Source of the DNA: Bacteroidota bacterium
Lineage (GTDB): Bacteria; Bacteroidota; Bacteroidia; Chitinophagales; Saprospiraceae
Direction: 5' to 3'
Assembly: GCA_016124585.1 (NCBI GenBank)
Contig: WGNL01000004.1
Location: 1-64,000, forward strand
Length of the DNA stretch: 64,000 bases
Shown here: in pieces, positions 1 to 9,158 of the stretch
Position numbering within the stretch: the stretch's first letter is position 1
Layout of the letters: every line of letters begins with the position of its first letter
Notes under the pieces: generated by a model
What the model was told of the DNA's origin: nothing
The model's database searches: none
What the model saw: only the letters and a program-made list of their open reading frames with translations
Made by a program: the position numbers and the translations under genes

Positions 1-117
1 AAACGATTCAGGATATTGTCCGATAGGTTGAGAATGCACGACATAAATCAATACCATGAAATAATCGGGCTTTGTGCTGGCCTTTGGAACCACAGCCTAA
101 TTTGTCCAAATGATTGA
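1..117 (+). CDS. 3' end of a probable DDE transposase (partial)
   Basis: The frame is open from base 1 to a TGA at 115-117 and gives 38 residues with no start in the window. The tail has a basic stretch (DRLRMHD) followed by EIIGLCAGLWN, the pattern with which many DDE-type insertion-sequence transposases end: a short basic segment, then a helix with a Cys-Ala/Gly-Leu-x-Asn motif. The rest of the gene lies to the left. It converges with the prolyl oligopeptidase gene with only three bases between the stop codons. The assignment rests on a short tail, so it is tentative. Confidence 0.35.
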   Translation, partial: KRFRILSDRLRMHDINQYHEIIGLCAGLWNHSLICPND

Positions 118-120
118 TTA

Positions 121-2265
121 TCATGTCAAAACAACTCTATTGTAAAAGAAAAAAGAGTACACATCTGCAATCTCATCAATCACCTTCGAGGTAGGTTTCC
201 CGGCACCATGACCAGCGTCTGTTTCAATGCGAATTAGGACAGGGTTATCTCCCTTGTTTGAAGCTTGTAAGGTAGCGGCGAACTTGAAAGAGTGAGCAGG
301 TACAACTCTGTCATCATGGTCACCAGTGGTGACGAGAGTCGCTGGATAACTTACCCCTGGCATGATATTATGGACAGGTGAGTACTCCCTTAAATAGTTA
401 AACATTTCAGCACTTTGTTCACTAGTGCCATATTCAGGGGCCCAGCCTTTTCCGACGGTAAATTTGTGATAGCGCAGCATGTCCATCACACCAACGGCAG
501 GAAGTGCTACTGCAAAAAGGTCAGGGCGTTGGGTCATACAAGCTCCTACGAGAAGACCGCCGTTTGAGCCACCGGCAATGCCGAGGTGTTCTTTGCTGGT
601 ATATTTTTCCGCAATCAAATACTCTGCTGCGGCGATAAAATCATCGAAAACATTTTGCTTTTTCATCAACATGCCGCCTTTGTGCCATGCCTCGCCGTAT
701 TCGCCTCCACCACGGAGGTTTGGCATTGCGAAGACACCACCATTTTCCAGCAACATGATTCGGGATGTGCTAAACCCAGGTGTCAAACTTATGTTGAATC
801 CTCCATATCCGTATAGATAACATGGGTTTGTGCCGTCCAATTTCAAGCCTTTTTTATGTACCACAAACATGGTAACTGGTGTGCCATCTTTGCTTTTATA
901 GGTCACTTGTTTTTCTTCGTAATCTGCTGGGTCGAATTTCAATTTTGTTTCCTGAAAAGTAGAGGATTGGCCAGTGGTGACATCATATTTAAAAATGGTA
1001 GGAGGGTAGAGGAAGGAAGTGAAAGTGTAAAACAATGTCTTGTGAGACTCCCGTCCCCCAGGTGTGCTGGCTGATCCGACACCTGGCAAAGTCAAGATTT
1101 TTTTGCCCGACCCATCATAGTTCATTTCATAAACCTGGTTAGTAGCTTTTTCCAAATAGCCAGCATAAAGTTTGCCACCACCTGTAGAACAATTTTCCAA
1201 AAGATTCTCGGATTCTGGAATAATGTCTTTCCAGTTTGCCTGATCTGGTTTTGCCAAATCCACTTCCACGAGTCTGTAGTTTGGTGCATCAATATCCGTT
1301 AGTGCAAATACTTTGTCACCAACATTGTGAATTACCGTCGTCTTATTTTTATAGCCTTCAAAAAGCGTAGTAATTGGCCCGTCGTTGCTCAGGTCTTTGT
1401 GTAAAACAGCAAAACCATCTGTACCTGGTGCAGCATAAATGAAAAGGTGTTTCTCATCTTCAGTCACTTGTGCATTGTGGTAATAGCTGGGGTTTTGTTC
1501 GTCTTTGTATATCAGTTTGTCACTTGACTGTGGGTCGCCTAGCTTGTGATAATACACCCAGTGGTTCATGTTATTTCCACTGAGCTCAGTGCCTTTCGCT
1601 GGTTCAGGGTAGCGTGAGTAAAAAAAGCCATTCTTCCACCAAGCACCACCACTGAATTTCACCCATTTTAACACGTCTGGCATTTGTTTCATGGTAGCTA
1701 CTTCGTAAACCATGAGTTCGCTCCAGTCCGAACCTGCATCAGATCTGCTGACGGTCATGTATTTATCGTCACCTGAAACACCAACAATGGCAATGGCGGC
1801 AGTTCCTTTTTCTGAGAGTTTGTTAGGGTCAATAAAAACCTCAGGTGTTCCTTCAAGTCCTTTTTGGCGGTATAGCACCGATTGGTTTTGAAGACCGTCG
1901 TTTTTTGAAAAAAAATAGTATTCACCAACTTGATAAGGCGCTCCATATTTTGGATAATTGAACAATTCCTCGAAGCGGTCACGCACTGCACTCCTGAAAG
2001 GGATTTTGCTAAGGTAGTCCTGCGTGACTTCATTTTCTGCTTTGACCCAAGCTTCAGTGTTAGCAGCAGTGTCATTTTCGAGCCAGCGATAGGGGTCTGT
2101 CACTGAAATGCCGAAATAGTCGTCTTTTACATCTTCCTTGACTGTTTGTGGGTAAGTGACAGGAATTTTTGGGTAATCCATATTTGAAGTTGTGTTTTGT
2201 TCACCATCTTGGTTGCAGGAGGCAAGGCCAATGATAGCAAGTGCTGAGAACATTATTTTTTTCAT
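121..2265 (-). CDS. Prolyl oligopeptidase family lipoprotein (S9A)
   Basis: A serine peptidase that cleaves after proline in short peptides, probably anchored in the cell envelope. I chose the ATG at 2265 (714 residues): it begins a lipoprotein signal peptide (MKKIMFSALAIIGLASC, lipidated Cys17). The open frame upstream adds 44 residues that look non-coding. An N-terminal beta-propeller (about residues 50-470) is followed by the alpha/beta hydrolase domain. The catalytic triad is visible: Ser567 in GGSNGG, Asp651/652 in GDHDDRVVP and His686 in DAGHGAGKP. Length matches the family. It is transcribed alone; a terminator of the upstream gene lies between it and its left-pointing neighbour. Confidence 0.93.
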   Translation of the reverse strand: MKKIMFSALAIIGLASCNQDGEQNTTSNMDYPKIPVTYPQTVKEDVKDDYFGISVTDPYRWLENDTAANTEAWVKAENEVTQDYLSKIPFRSAVRDRFEELFNYPKYGAPYQVGEYYFFSKNDGLQNQSVLYRQKGLEGTPEVFIDPNKLSEKGTAAIAIVGVSGDDKYMTVSRSDAGSDWSELMVYEVATMKQMPDVLKWVKFSGGAWWKNGFFYSRYPEPAKGTELSGNNMNHWVYYHKLGDPQSSDKLIYKDEQNPSYYHNAQVTEDEKHLFIYAAPGTDGFAVLHKDLSNDGPITTLFEGYKNKTTVIHNVGDKVFALTDIDAPNYRLVEVDLAKPDQANWKDIIPESENLLENCSTGGGKLYAGYLEKATNQVYEMNYDGSGKKILTLPGVGSASTPGGRESHKTLFYTFTSFLYPPTIFKYDVTTGQSSTFQETKLKFDPADYEEKQVTYKSKDGTPVTMFVVHKKGLKLDGTNPCYLYGYGGFNISLTPGFSTSRIMLLENGGVFAMPNLRGGGEYGEAWHKGGMLMKKQNVFDDFIAAAEYLIAEKYTSKEHLGIAGGSNGGLLVGACMTQRPDLFAVALPAVGVMDMLRYHKFTVGKGWAPEYGTSEQSAEMFNYLREYSPVHNIMPGVSYPATLVTTGDHDDRVVPAHSFKFAATLQASNKGDNPVLIRIETDAGHGAGKPTSKVIDEIADVYSFFFYNRVVLT

Positions 2266-2386
2266 GAAGAATGATTTTGGAATGCTTGCGAGGTGTGAAT
2301 TTAGTCGGGTGAAGGTAGGTAAATATCCAAAATTAGGTTGGATTTTGCAGCTCACCAACTCAATTTCAAAAAACTGTTGAAATGAA

Positions 2387-2425
2387 AAATGGAGCAAAGA
2401 AGTTACACTTCTGCTCCATTTATTT
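2387..2425 (-). terminator. Intrinsic terminator after the serine hydrolase gene
   Basis: Arms AATGGAGCA (2388-2396) and TGCTCCATT (2412-2420), with extra AGAAG/CTTCT pairing inside, are followed on the minus strand by a T-rich run. It lies just past the stop of the minus-strand gene at 2443. Confidence 0.75.
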
Positions 2426-2442
2426 TTTCATTTCAAAATGAA

Positions 2443-3534
2443 TCAGCAGCCCATACTATTGACATGGCCTGATAATTTTGCTATGCTCATTGGTTCTTTG
2501 GTAAGGCGGCGCACCACGAGTGCAGAGGTTTTCTGCAAAACGGTGGATAAAGTGTCCAAGTTTTTTCCACGAGTCATGACCGTCATTAAATAGGCCTTAC
2601 CATTGACAAAAACGACCCCAGACTCATGAAGCTCTACTTCGGCACTGTTCGGACGTGTCCACTCCCCGAACTTGTGCCAAATTTTAGTCCCTTCTGGGGT
2701 GCCCTTTGTAAAGCCATCTTTGAAACTACAGTTTGCCAGCATCTCCGCAGCATATTCTGAATATTCAGGGCTCAGAAATCCTGCATTGAAAATCGTTTCC
2801 ATGAAGCTAGAAAAATCTTTGGCATTAATCATGAAATCAGTGTTTTGCAGGTCAGGTTTTGGGAGCCCGATATCCTCAAAAAGGTTGATTACCTTGCTCA
2901 AATCTACATTTGTTTCTAGGGCGTGGGTTGCATTGTTGTCCGAATTTGCGGCGCAGTAAAAAACCAGGTCATGGATGGAGTATGTTTTACCTTCGGTAAT
3001 TGATGGCCCTTGAAAATGTTGGTCAAAAATTACTTTGCCTGGCTGTTTTTTGTAAACTATTTTTTTCTCTAACATACCTGGTGTGCCCTCAGCCTTCTTC
3101 AAAACTGCTAGCATCAAAGGCACTTTCATCAATGACGCAGGGTGGTACTGCTCTTTTCCGTTGATGGATATCCAGGTTCCCCGTTTGAAATTGCGGAGAT
3201 AAACAGAAACGTTGGATGCTAATCCAGCTGTTTTAAGGCTATCGATGAGCATTTCCAATTCATTTTTTAGCGGCTGCAATTTTGTAGACTCATCTTGAGG
3301 CCCAACACTTACCACTGGCTGGATATTCTGGAAGCCTTTTAAACGCTGGATGGTGTAGATGTTTACGTCATCTGGTGTCCCAACTTGTGGCTCTATTTTT
3401 CGATCGGAAGTTAAGATGCTTTTGATGGAAAAAATGGCGACCGAAGCAAAAATACCCATTGCGAAAAAACCTATTGCAATGGTTCGTTTTCGAAAAGTGC
3501 TTGTATTTGGTTTTGTCGTTTTGGTTGGACACAT
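2443..3534 (-). CDS. Membrane-anchored beta-lactamase-fold serine hydrolase
   Basis: A 363-residue protein of the class A beta-lactamase / penicillin-interacting hydrolase fold. A membrane helix at about residues 17-38 puts the catalytic domain outside the inner membrane. The active-site S134-x-x-K137 (HPASLMKVPL) and the S198-D-N200 motif are present. The third box, normally KTG or KSG, reads K288-F-G290. The class A Glu166 loop is not evident. This fits a peptidoglycan-related D,D-peptidase or esterase better than a resistance enzyme. No operon partner; it has its own terminator. The fold is clear, the substrate unknown. Confidence 0.8.
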   Translation of the reverse strand: MCPTKTTKPNTSTFRKRTIAIGFFAMGIFASVAIFSIKSILTSDRKIEPQVGTPDDVNIYTIQRLKGFQNIQPVVSVGPQDESTKLQPLKNELEMLIDSLKTAGLASNVSVYLRNFKRGTWISINGKEQYHPASLMKVPLMLAVLKKAEGTPGMLEKKIVYKKQPGKVIFDQHFQGPSITEGKTYSIHDLVFYCAANSDNNATHALETNVDLSKVINLFEDIGLPKPDLQNTDFMINAKDFSSFMETIFNAGFLSPEYSEYAAEMLANCSFKDGFTKGTPEGTKIWHKFGEWTRPNSAEVELHESGVVFVNGKAYLMTVMTRGKNLDTLSTVLQKTSALVVRRLTKEPMSIAKLSGHVNSMGC

Positions 3535-3888
3535 AATTCCCTATTTTATTAAGTGATGATATAGAGAATGGCTGTTTCCAAACAGGTACAACGGCAATGC
3601 ACTAAAAAGAGACAGGCATTTTTTGCTTTATGCAAGTTTTGTCGAAGGCATGACAATGTCGTTTTTTTTTTGCTGTGCAAAATGGAAAATTATATTGTGG
3701 AAATAACACATCTTATGCTTGATATTCTAACATTTAAATAGTGGAGTGCAACAAAATCACTTTTTTAAAAGCGAGGGTAAATATTAAAAAATGAAACAAA
3801 ATGTTTTTAAAATGCTTGACAATTAAAAACAAATACATTTACTTTGCAATTGTGTTTAAATTATCTCAAACAAAAACTTGATTGAATC
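3535..3888. other. Divergent intergenic region
   Basis: An AT-rich gap between divergent genes. Apart from the promoter-like boxes before the glucosaminidase gene I see no gene, repeat or RNA in it. Confidence 0.6.
3816..3846 (+). promoter_or_regulatory. Putative promoter of the glucosaminidase gene
   Basis: TTGACA at 3816 and TTACTTTG at 3839-3846, 17 bases apart, approximate the Bacteroidota -33/-7 pair (TTTG ... TAnnTTTG). They lie about 43 bases before the ATG at 3889. Confidence 0.45.
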
Positions 3889-4692
3889 ATGGCAGAGTAT
3901 CGGCTACATCAGGAACCCCTCCAAACCAGCCTCATAAAAGAACTCCTACAATGGGTAGGCAAATATTGGTTTCAAATCGTTATTGCATGTTTTGTATGGC
4001 AATTGTACACCAATCATTCAGTACAGACCTCCGTCAATTTTTATGATCCGCAGATGGAGGGGATGCCCCATAAAGTCAGTGCAGCCTTCATGGAAGATGA
4101 TGCTTTGCGTCCTACCGTGAAAGCAGAAAAAAAAGCAAATGATTTGCCTGTAAAAAAATGGCAGTCCTCGGATTTTAAAAATCTAAGTTTCGTGCTTGCC
4201 CCTGAAATGGCCGAGCAAAAGAAAGTTGACAAAGCCATCGTCAAAGAAAAACTAACAACCTGCCGCAAATACGTGGAACGATTCGCTGCAACGGCCATTT
4301 CTGAAATGAAACAGTTTGGCATCCCAGCCAGTATTACCTTGGCTCAAGGTCTAATTGAAACTGACGCAGGTGGCAGTTTGCTTGCAACTGAATCCAACAA
4401 CCATTTCGGAATAAAATGCCGCAGCAAATGCCGCCACTGTACCTGTCGAAACTACTCCGATGACGATGTGTACGACATGTTTAGGGTATTTGATACCTCT
4501 TGGGAGAGCTTTCGAGAACATTCAAAACTCTTGCAAATTGATAGATACAAACACTTGAAAAAACTGGGAACTTCTGACTATGCAAGTTGGGCGAAAGGCT
4601 TGAAAAAAGCGGGTTATGCAACAGATAAAAATTATGACAAGAAACTGGTTCAAATCATTGATGCCTTGGACTTGCATCAGTTTGATGAATAG
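3889..4692 (+). CDS. Glucosaminidase-domain protein (GH73 type)
   Basis: A probable peptidoglycan hydrolase that cuts beta-1,4 bonds at N-acetylglucosamine. It has a single membrane helix at about residues 27-41, a linker of about 80 residues, and a C-terminal glucosaminidase domain (about 125-265). The domain opens with ITLAQGLIETDAG, where Glu157 is the likely catalytic acid, then NNHFGIK and a conserved SWESFREHSKLL segment. A four-cysteine cluster (C-x3-C-x2-C-x-C within GIKCRSKCRHCTCRN) interrupts the domain, as is common in Bacteroidota members. It is monocistronic, with its own promoter. Confidence 0.85.
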   Translation: MAEYRLHQEPLQTSLIKELLQWVGKYWFQIVIACFVWQLYTNHSVQTSVNFYDPQMEGMPHKVSAAFMEDDALRPTVKAEKKANDLPVKKWQSSDFKNLSFVLAPEMAEQKKVDKAIVKEKLTTCRKYVERFAATAISEMKQFGIPASITLAQGLIETDAGGSLLATESNNHFGIKCRSKCRHCTCRNYSDDDVYDMFRVFDTSWESFREHSKLLQIDRYKHLKKLGTSDYASWAKGLKKAGYATDKNYDKKLVQIIDALDLHQFDE

Positions 4693-4722
4693 TCGTTTGC
4701 TCAATACATGCTAACTGAGGAA

Positions 4723-5169
4723 TTATTGATTTTCAGAAACTAATGAAATTGCATATTTCGTGGCTGCTGCAATATCCTCAAAGACAGGCACCCCTTTTTG
4801 TGTGGCAACCTCTCTAAGGTAGGCTCTGCCTCGGTTCATGTCCTTGCGTTCTTGCTCGCCAAGAGCTTGGCCTTCGAAAAGTATTTCAGCATCAATGTCC
4901 ATGACCGCCAATGCTATTTGACCGCCTTCGCCAATTCGGAAGGCAGCTTCAACCAGACTGGCCACACCTCTCGTTTCACCTAAAATCACAAAAAGCCAAA
5001 CGGCGGCCTCTTCCTTTTCTTTGGCCTCAAGCTGTTGGTGGGATGGTGTCCATTCGCCTACACCTAACTGCGGGTTGAAATAGGTCACCCCTGCAGCCTC
5101 TAATAGTGGTATGGCAATTTCTTTTCGCCAAGTTGAGTTTCCGGCTGTGCCGCCAAGAAAGATTTGCAT
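4723..5169 (-). CDS. Nucleoside 2-deoxyribosyltransferase-like protein
   Basis: A 148-residue Rossmann-like protein that starts MQIFLGGTAGNSTWR, the pattern of the nucleoside 2-deoxyribosyltransferase-like family (Nuc_deoxyri_tr2). Members of the wider superfamily cleave or exchange the N-glycosidic bond of nucleosides or nucleotides; the substrate here cannot be read from sequence. Conserved features include the early GGTAGNSTWR loop and the acidic SLVEAAFRIGEG segment. It lies 33 bases downstream of pepD in the same direction and may be co-transcribed with it. Confidence 0.7.
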   Translation of the reverse strand: MQIFLGGTAGNSTWRKEIAIPLLEAAGVTYFNPQLGVGEWTPSHQQLEAKEKEEAAVWLFVILGETRGVASLVEAAFRIGEGGQIALAVMDIDAEILFEGQALGEQERKDMNRGRAYLREVATQKGVPVFEDIAAATKYAISLVSENQ

Positions 5170-5202
5170 TTTTTAAAAGGATTGAAGGGTTGAATTCACA
5201 AT

Positions 5203-6654
5203 CTAAATTTCTTGCAAAGCCTTGAGCAAAAAGCCCCAATATTTCTGCACTGAGCTGATTTGCACTTTTTCATCGGGGGAATGTGGGCCTCTGATATTTG
5301 GGCCAAAAGAAATCATTTGCAAGTTAGGATAATTGGTGCCAACAATTCCACATTCAAGTCCCGCATGGCAAGCGTTTACGTGCGGCTTGCTCTTGAACAT
5401 TTCTTCATAAATTCCGCTCATCAGTGTAACCAGCCTTGAATCTGGCATGGGTGCCCAGCCGGGATAATCATTTCCAAAGGCTACTGAGGATCCAGCCAAT
5501 TCCAAGGTAGCCTTGATGGCATTGGCATGGTCATATTTTTCGCTGTCCACCGAGCCACGGGTAAGGCACTGGATATTGAATTTACCAGCTTTAACTTGGA
5601 CCTTGCTGAGATTGTTAGAGGTCTGTACCAAGTCCTTGATGTCTGGGCTCATGCGGTGGATTCCATTTGGACAAGCATAGAGTACCCTAAGCAGTTTTTT
5701 CTGAAAATCCAAATTCATAACGTGGCTTGGGAGGGCAGTAGCTTCGCAACTCACTACCAATTCAGGGTCAGTAATGCGGTATTCAATTTTTAAATCATGA
5801 AGTTCACTGTTGACAAACGCCTTGAATTCATTCACCTGATTGTCGGAAAGAGCAACAACGGAGAAGGACTCTCTCGGGATAGCATTGCGCAGGCTACCTC
5901 CTTCAATCGAATGGACCCGGAGGTCAAATTTTTCAGCGCCACCCCAAAGTATTCGATTCATGATTTTGTTGGCATTGCCACGTCCCAAGTGGATGTCGAC
6001 ACCAGAGTGGCCACCCATCAAACCTGTAACTCCCAATTTAAAAGCTTGAAAACCAGCAGGTGTGCTATCTTCTTTGTAATCGCCAGTGCCAGTTACATCA
6101 ATGCCGCCTGCGCAACCAATGGTCAGTTCCTGGTCATCTTCCGTATCAAGATTGAGCATGTACTCAGCAGTGAGCAGGCCACCTTTTAAACCTTTAGCTC
6201 CCGTAAGGCCGGTTTCTTCATCAATGGTAAAAAGCGCTTCAATTGGTGGGTGTTTGATAGTTTCTGATGCTAGTATGGTCATGATGCTGGCTACACCTAT
6301 GCCGTTATCGGCACCGAGGGTAGTGCCTTCTGCTTTTACCCAATCTCCTTCCACTTTCATTTTAATGCCCTCTGTATCAAAATCAAAATTGGTGTCGGCA
6401 TTCTTTTGGTGAACCATGTCCAGATGGCTCTGTAGCAACACGACAGGCTTGTTCTCCATTCCTTCACTCGCTGGTTTCTTGATGACAACATTGCCAACGG
6501 CGTCCACCTGGGTTGGTAAGCCCAGCTTTTTTCCAAAAGCTACGATGAATTGGATTACCTTCTCTTCTTTTTTTGAGGGACGTGGCACGGCGTTCAGGTC
6601 AGCGAAATTGTTCCATAGTTCTTTGGGCTCAAGGCTTCTAATTGCGTTTGACAT
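5203..6654 (-). CDS. pepD: Aminoacyl-histidine dipeptidase (M20C)
   Basis: A cytoplasmic zinc metallopeptidase of 483 residues that hydrolyses Xaa-His and other dipeptides. Metal-binding motifs of the M20 family are visible: QSHLDMVHQ near residue 78, LGADNGIGVA near 118, and IDEETGLTGAKG near 147, then the lid-domain GGHSGVDIHLGRGNA. The C-terminal NACHAGLECG supplies a further metal ligand. Length and order match PepD. It begins with ATG at 6654 and lies just upstream of the deoxyribosyltransferase-like gene. A TATCTTCG box (6676-6683, minus strand) is a near match to the -7 consensus. Confidence 0.93.
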   Translation of the reverse strand: MSNAIRSLEPKELWNNFADLNAVPRPSKKEEKVIQFIVAFGKKLGLPTQVDAVGNVVIKKPASEGMENKPVVLLQSHLDMVHQKNADTNFDFDTEGIKMKVEGDWVKAEGTTLGADNGIGVASIMTILASETIKHPPIEALFTIDEETGLTGAKGLKGGLLTAEYMLNLDTEDDQELTIGCAGGIDVTGTGDYKEDSTPAGFQAFKLGVTGLMGGHSGVDIHLGRGNANKIMNRILWGGAEKFDLRVHSIEGGSLRNAIPRESFSVVALSDNQVNEFKAFVNSELHDLKIEYRITDPELVVSCEATALPSHVMNLDFQKKLLRVLYACPNGIHRMSPDIKDLVQTSNNLSKVQVKAGKFNIQCLTRGSVDSEKYDHANAIKATLELAGSSVAFGNDYPGWAPMPDSRLVTLMSGIYEEMFKSKPHVNACHAGLECGIVGTNYPNLQMISFGPNIRGPHSPDEKVQISSVQKYWGFLLKALQEI

Positions 6655-6810
6655 AATGGTTTTATTTTATTGCGGCGAAGATAGGGAAAATCGGTTGGTG
6701 AAAAAGCTGACCTCTATCTTCTGTAGGCAGGCTGTTCCTTAATCAAATTGGTTGGAAGCAAGTATTTTTGTGCATTCAATGCTGGATTACTTTTTCCATT
6801 CTTCAATTCT

Positions 6811-7422
6811 ATGCAATTCAAATACTTCCTATACCCTGATGCATTTGCCATTTGGCACGATAACCCCATCGCCTGTGATTTTTGCCAAATTGATAAAAAA
6901 TGTTTCGACGGAAATGCTTTCAAAGGTGAGGATAAATTCACGGCTATCTGCCCGGAATGTTTGACTGAGAATAAACTTCAGGACATGGATGCTTATGCCT
7001 GCGAAGGTGACATTGTCTTACTTCAGCAACAGTTACAGTCTCGCAAACCCGAGAAATCAGAAAAAGCAGTCATGCAAAAAGCAGGTGAAATTACCGATGC
7101 CCTTGAGCGCTGTACGCCTCCGATTTTCACCCATCAAAATTGGTACTGGCCTTGTGACGGCAGTGACTATTGTTCATTTTTAGGATATGGCTCCAAGCCA
7201 TTGTACATTCAATTGGCCAATGATGGTGATGGTGAAGATTTGTTACTGAACTCCTTATACCATACTGTGGAAAACTATACGGATGTAGATGAAATATGGG
7301 AACATATTCTTCCTAAAGCCGCTATAACATCTTTGGCCGCTGCAAAACTTTTTAATACGCTTTTTTATGTTTTTGTGAGTCAAAAAACGGGTAGGGTAGT
7401 AACGCTATGGGATAAGCGATAG
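6811..7422 (+). CDS. CbrC family protein (UPF0167)
   Basis: A 203-residue protein of the CbrC/UPF0167 family, of unknown biochemical role; the E. coli namesake was linked to colicin tolerance. The N-terminus (MQFKYFLYPDAF) and the early cysteine pairs CDFC (near residue 21) and CPEC (near 48) are typical and could bind a metal. I chose the ATG at 6811; the longer open frame starts with TTG at 6748 and adds 21 residues that do not belong to the family. It stands alone, divergent from pepD. Confidence 0.75.
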   Translation: MQFKYFLYPDAFAIWHDNPIACDFCQIDKKCFDGNAFKGEDKFTAICPECLTENKLQDMDAYACEGDIVLLQQQLQSRKPEKSEKAVMQKAGEITDALERCTPPIFTHQNWYWPCDGSDYCSFLGYGSKPLYIQLANDGDGEDLLLNSLYHTVENYTDVDEIWEHILPKAAITSLAAAKLFNTLFYVFVSQKTGRVVTLWDKR

Positions 7423-7646
7423 CATCTTATATCCATTAGTTTTGGTTAAGTCTACCATTTTTAATACGAATACTCATGCAATCCTGCCGTTTGCTCAAAT
7501 ACCATACAGGGCAGCTATTTTCCTTCTCAATATTGTGGCATTAAATCGTTCACCAGAAACAAGGCAATGGAAAATTGAGAATTAATAAATCAACTATTAT
7601 TTGTCAATAATCCCTTTACACTATTGTTTCCAAATATTATTACCAC

Positions 7647-8639
7647 ATGAGAATGAAAGTACTGCCCGAGATTTTGATTTTGGTGGTTGGCCTTGGCATG
7701 GCTTCCTGTAATTCCTCCAACTATCAAGCTGGTAAATCATACCAAGTAAATACGTTGGTGCTACCCAGCGTGCGACTTGGCGATGGCGTCCCGCTGAACA
7801 TTGAAGTATGGGTTCGCTGGAAAATTGAGAAACCAGGAGCCTTCTTTGATGCATTTCCAAGTGCAAAAGAGTTCAACCAGTTGGTTTTGTATCCTCGTGC
7901 CTTGGAACTGAGCAATACCGTAGCCAATGATTACCCCAGCGTTGACTCTGTTTTTGCTTCGCAACGGGAAGTTTTCCTGACGGACATCAAGCAGACGCTA
8001 CGCAGCAAGCTCGGCGAAAACGGTATCTCTATCAAAGAAGTGACGGTGGGGAATTTGACATTTCCTAAAAGCTACACTGATGCGATGGAAGCTGCTGGTA
8101 TGAAACGGCAACATTTGGAAGGTATCCGCAACCAGAACGAAGTGGATTTGGAGCAAGCCACTGCTGCCAAAAAGAAGGCTGACGCTGATGCCCAAGTTGC
8201 TATTGCAAAAGCAGAAGCAGAAGCCAAGTTGGCACGGATAGAAGCCAAAACCGAAGAAGCGCACCGCTCCATCGAATTGGCACGTGCTGAAACGGCGGCT
8301 CAGGTTATCAGACGCCAAGCGGTAGCTTCAGCCGACAGTACCCGCTTATTGAACAAGGCGGCCCTCGACCATCTTGCTGACCTCAAAAACTTAGATGTGG
8401 AAAAGCGTCGTAATCTGGATGACCTTGACGTTGAAAAGAAACATAAGGAAAAGAAGTCCGACATGGAAAGCCAATTGGAACTGGCAGGCATGGTGCAGAA
8501 CAACCCCAATTTTGCCTCGTTCCTCATTAACCGTGAACTGGCCTCAAAAGTGGATATTGCTGTATTGCCGACTGGGGCTGATGCGAGCATGTTGGGTGGT
8601 TTTTGGCAAAACAAGAAAGAAGATAAAAAGGATAAATGA
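7647..8639 (+). CDS. SPFH/Band 7-like lipoprotein with long coiled coil
   Basis: A 330-residue protein with a lipoprotein signal (LGMASC, Cys21), an SPFH-like beta domain (about 30-150; VLPSVRLGDGVPLNIEVWVRW ... GISIKEVTVGN) and a long Ala/Glu/Lys/Arg-rich coiled coil (about 155-285) of the kind seen in prohibitin and flotillin proteins. The family forms membrane-bound rings that scaffold other proteins. Most bacterial members use a transmembrane anchor; a lipid anchor would place this one on the outer side of the inner membrane or in the outer membrane. It is followed by a terminator, so it is probably monocistronic. The fold is likely; the partner is unknown. Confidence 0.75.
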   Translation: MRMKVLPEILILVVGLGMASCNSSNYQAGKSYQVNTLVLPSVRLGDGVPLNIEVWVRWKIEKPGAFFDAFPSAKEFNQLVLYPRALELSNTVANDYPSVDSVFASQREVFLTDIKQTLRSKLGENGISIKEVTVGNLTFPKSYTDAMEAAGMKRQHLEGIRNQNEVDLEQATAAKKKADADAQVAIAKAEAEAKLARIEAKTEEAHRSIELARAETAAQVIRRQAVASADSTRLLNKAALDHLADLKNLDVEKRRNLDDLDVEKKHKEKKSDMESQLELAGMVQNNPNFASFLINRELASKVDIAVLPTGADASMLGGFWQNKKEDKKDK

Positions 8640-8679
8640 ATTGAAAGCGATAATAATTTTTGCATTAAGTCCATTTGTC

Positions 8680-8718
8680 AATCCTCGGTACACGAACTGT
8701 GCTGGGGATTTTTTATTT
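8680..8718 (+). terminator. Terminator after the SPFH lipoprotein gene
   Basis: AATCCTC (8680-8686) pairs with GGGGATT (8704-8710), with one G-U pair and inner CAC/GTG pairing, and is followed by a T-run. Confidence 0.7.
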
Positions 8719-8778
8719 TACTTAGTTATGGAATAAGCGATTATTTTTGACCCCATTAAAACATATCAATTACTGCTT

Positions 8779-9069
8779 ATGGCTGACATCAATACTTCCA
8801 ATTTCTGGACAAACCTTTTGAAAAAGATTCTTGGAATCGTTTTCAAGAATATGCGCAACAACATGACGGTGAAGACCAATAACCAACATGTGGTACCCCA
8901 CAATGGTGAATGGGCAGTAAAAGGGGAGGGCAACGAACGCTACACTGCTACCTATCATTATCAGCAGGATGCTATCGAACGTGCAAAAGATATTGCCAGT
9001 AAACACAACGCCGATGTGATTATTCACCGGGAAGATGGGAGTATTCGGGATAGGATTAGTTTTAAATAA
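8779..9069 (+). CDS. Small DUF2188-type protein
   Basis: A 96-residue protein. The C-terminal two thirds match the DUF2188 pattern: a short strand (NQHVVPHNGEWAVKGEG), a helix that turns sequence positions into repeated A-x-x-A contacts (QQDAIERAKDIASKHN), then the hallmark VIIHREDGSIRDRISF tail. The N-terminal 35 residues are a basic amphipathic segment. The role of DUF2188 is not established. No operon partner is evident. Confidence 0.75.
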   Translation: MADINTSNFWTNLLKKILGIVFKNMRNNMTVKTNNQHVVPHNGEWAVKGEGNERYTATYHYQQDAIERAKDIASKHNADVIIHREDGSIRDRISFK

Positions 9070-9158
9070 TCCTTTTGAACTAATGCTGTTTATTTTCCTT
9101 GATGAAAAGAAACTATAATCAAGGCTGTATTTCTTTTTTAATGCTGCATGTAAAGGGC

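Noticed and set aside
2266-2397. A longer N-terminus for the prolyl oligopeptidase
   Set aside because: The 44 extra residues precede a perfect lipoprotein signal peptide and run into the upstream terminator.
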